Assembly: GCF_036417845.1 (NCBI RefSeq)
Contig: NC_089981.1
Span: 63,205,268-63,269,267, forward strand
Origin: Apteryx mantelli
Lineage: Eukaryota > Chordata > Aves > Apterygiformes > Apterygidae
Direction of reading: 5' to 3'
DNA length: 64,000 nucleotides
Shown: piece by piece, positions 63,301 to 64,000 of the stretch
How the letters are laid out: each line of letters starts with the position of its first letter
How positions within the stretch are numbered: position 1 is the stretch's first letter
Program-made: the position numbers and the translations under genes
The notes under the pieces: model-generated
The model's input: only the letters and a program-made list of their open reading frames with translations
What the model was told of the DNA's origin: nothing
Database searches by the model: none

Positions 63301-64000
63301 GATGTATTAAGGTAAGTATTCATTCCTCCCTCCCAGTCCCCATCAATGCCTGTTGCAGATAGGCTTGCCCATACATGCAGATGGGCTTTGCATAGTCCCT
63401 AAAGATATTTCTGCTGTTTTCAGGTGGGATAAAGCACTCAAGAATGCAGATCATTAGAAAATGCACTTCCTGACTATAACATCTTCCTATCATGCTCACC
63501 CTCACCTGGAAGGGGCAATAGCATTTATGACAGCAATTCTTAGAAAGACAGAATTTCCTTCAATTACTAGATCTACAAAGCAGGACAGTTTTTTCACCTT
63601 CCTTTAGTTTCTTTTGCCTCGATTCATTAAGCAGAGGTTATAAAGACAAAATTATTGTATTGTATCACCAGAAGAACCACCTTGCTCTGTATCTGACGCT
63701 CTCCCAGGAGGGAAAGTCTACAAGACTATGGCAAGTAGAATGATACTCCCCCAGTTCCCAAGCCAGAGGTTGCAGCATTGTGTTTATTAGAGTCTGAGAA
63801 AATTTTCTGATGTTAATTTGCATAATTGGTCTTGAACCTCTCTATTTCTGGTGTGCTGTAGAATATTTTGCTCAGATGTATGTAAAAATGCTACTTTACT
63901 GTTATTTGTTTAAATCCGCTGCTGGATAGTACTCATGCTCTGACATGCAGTGGGTGATTATTGCTTATACACCTTCCTCCCATTCAGAATTTCATATATC

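Larger units (their letters stand above)
53980..64000. other. Unique DNA, no gene supported
   Basis: About 10 kb of AT-rich sequence with microsatellites, a C/A homopolymer junction and one CTCF-like motif. Open frames reach 116 codons (58008-58358, plus) without recognisable domain. No RNA gene, CpG island or large repeat was recognised. Confidence 0.45.

Overview
The window looks like an AT-rich stretch of nuclear DNA from a bird, probably intergenic or deep-intronic. The host call rests on a CR1 LINE 3' end at about 26.2-26.6 kb. It carries the tandem octamer tail typical of sauropsid CR1 and still has an open ORF2 C-terminus. Two older CR1 fragments, sparse repeats overall and the absence of any recognisable mammalian SINE or L1 point the same way. 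A crocodilian or turtle is not excluded. Nothing resembles bacterial gene organisation: there are no operons, tRNAs or rRNAs, and almost all open frames are short, overlapping and compositionally ordinary.

Layout. 1-6.8 kb: unique DNA with one stretch (about 1.3-1.7 kb) that looks like a conserved noncoding element. 6.80-9.21 kb: a full-length pogo-family DNA transposon on the minus strand, very like Tigger1 of mammals. It has both termini, a TA target duplication, a TATA-like box, a poly(A) signal and a transposase gene broken by nonsense codons and a short deletion. 10.8-11.7 kb: an old CR1 fragment (+). 11.7-26.2 kb: unique DNA. 26.17-26.57 kb: a 5'-truncated, fairly well preserved CR1 (-). 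29.13-29.55 kb: an old CR1 reverse-transcriptase fragment (+) that still shows its YADD box. 29.79-30.00 kb: a 70-codon protein-like open frame on the minus strand with a nearby polyadenylation signal, origin unknown. 32.2-32.7 kb: a second candidate noncoding element. 53.83-53.98 kb: a compound TG microsatellite with 14-bp higher-order units. 56.09 kb: a strong CTCF-like motif. The rest to 64 kb is unique DNA with homopolymers and small satellites.

No intact host protein-coding gene, tRNA, rRNA or CpG island could be supported. The most notable observation is the Tigger1-like transposon in a bird-like genome, which suggests horizontal transfer. The match to Tigger1 rests on my memory of the family and needs a database alignment.
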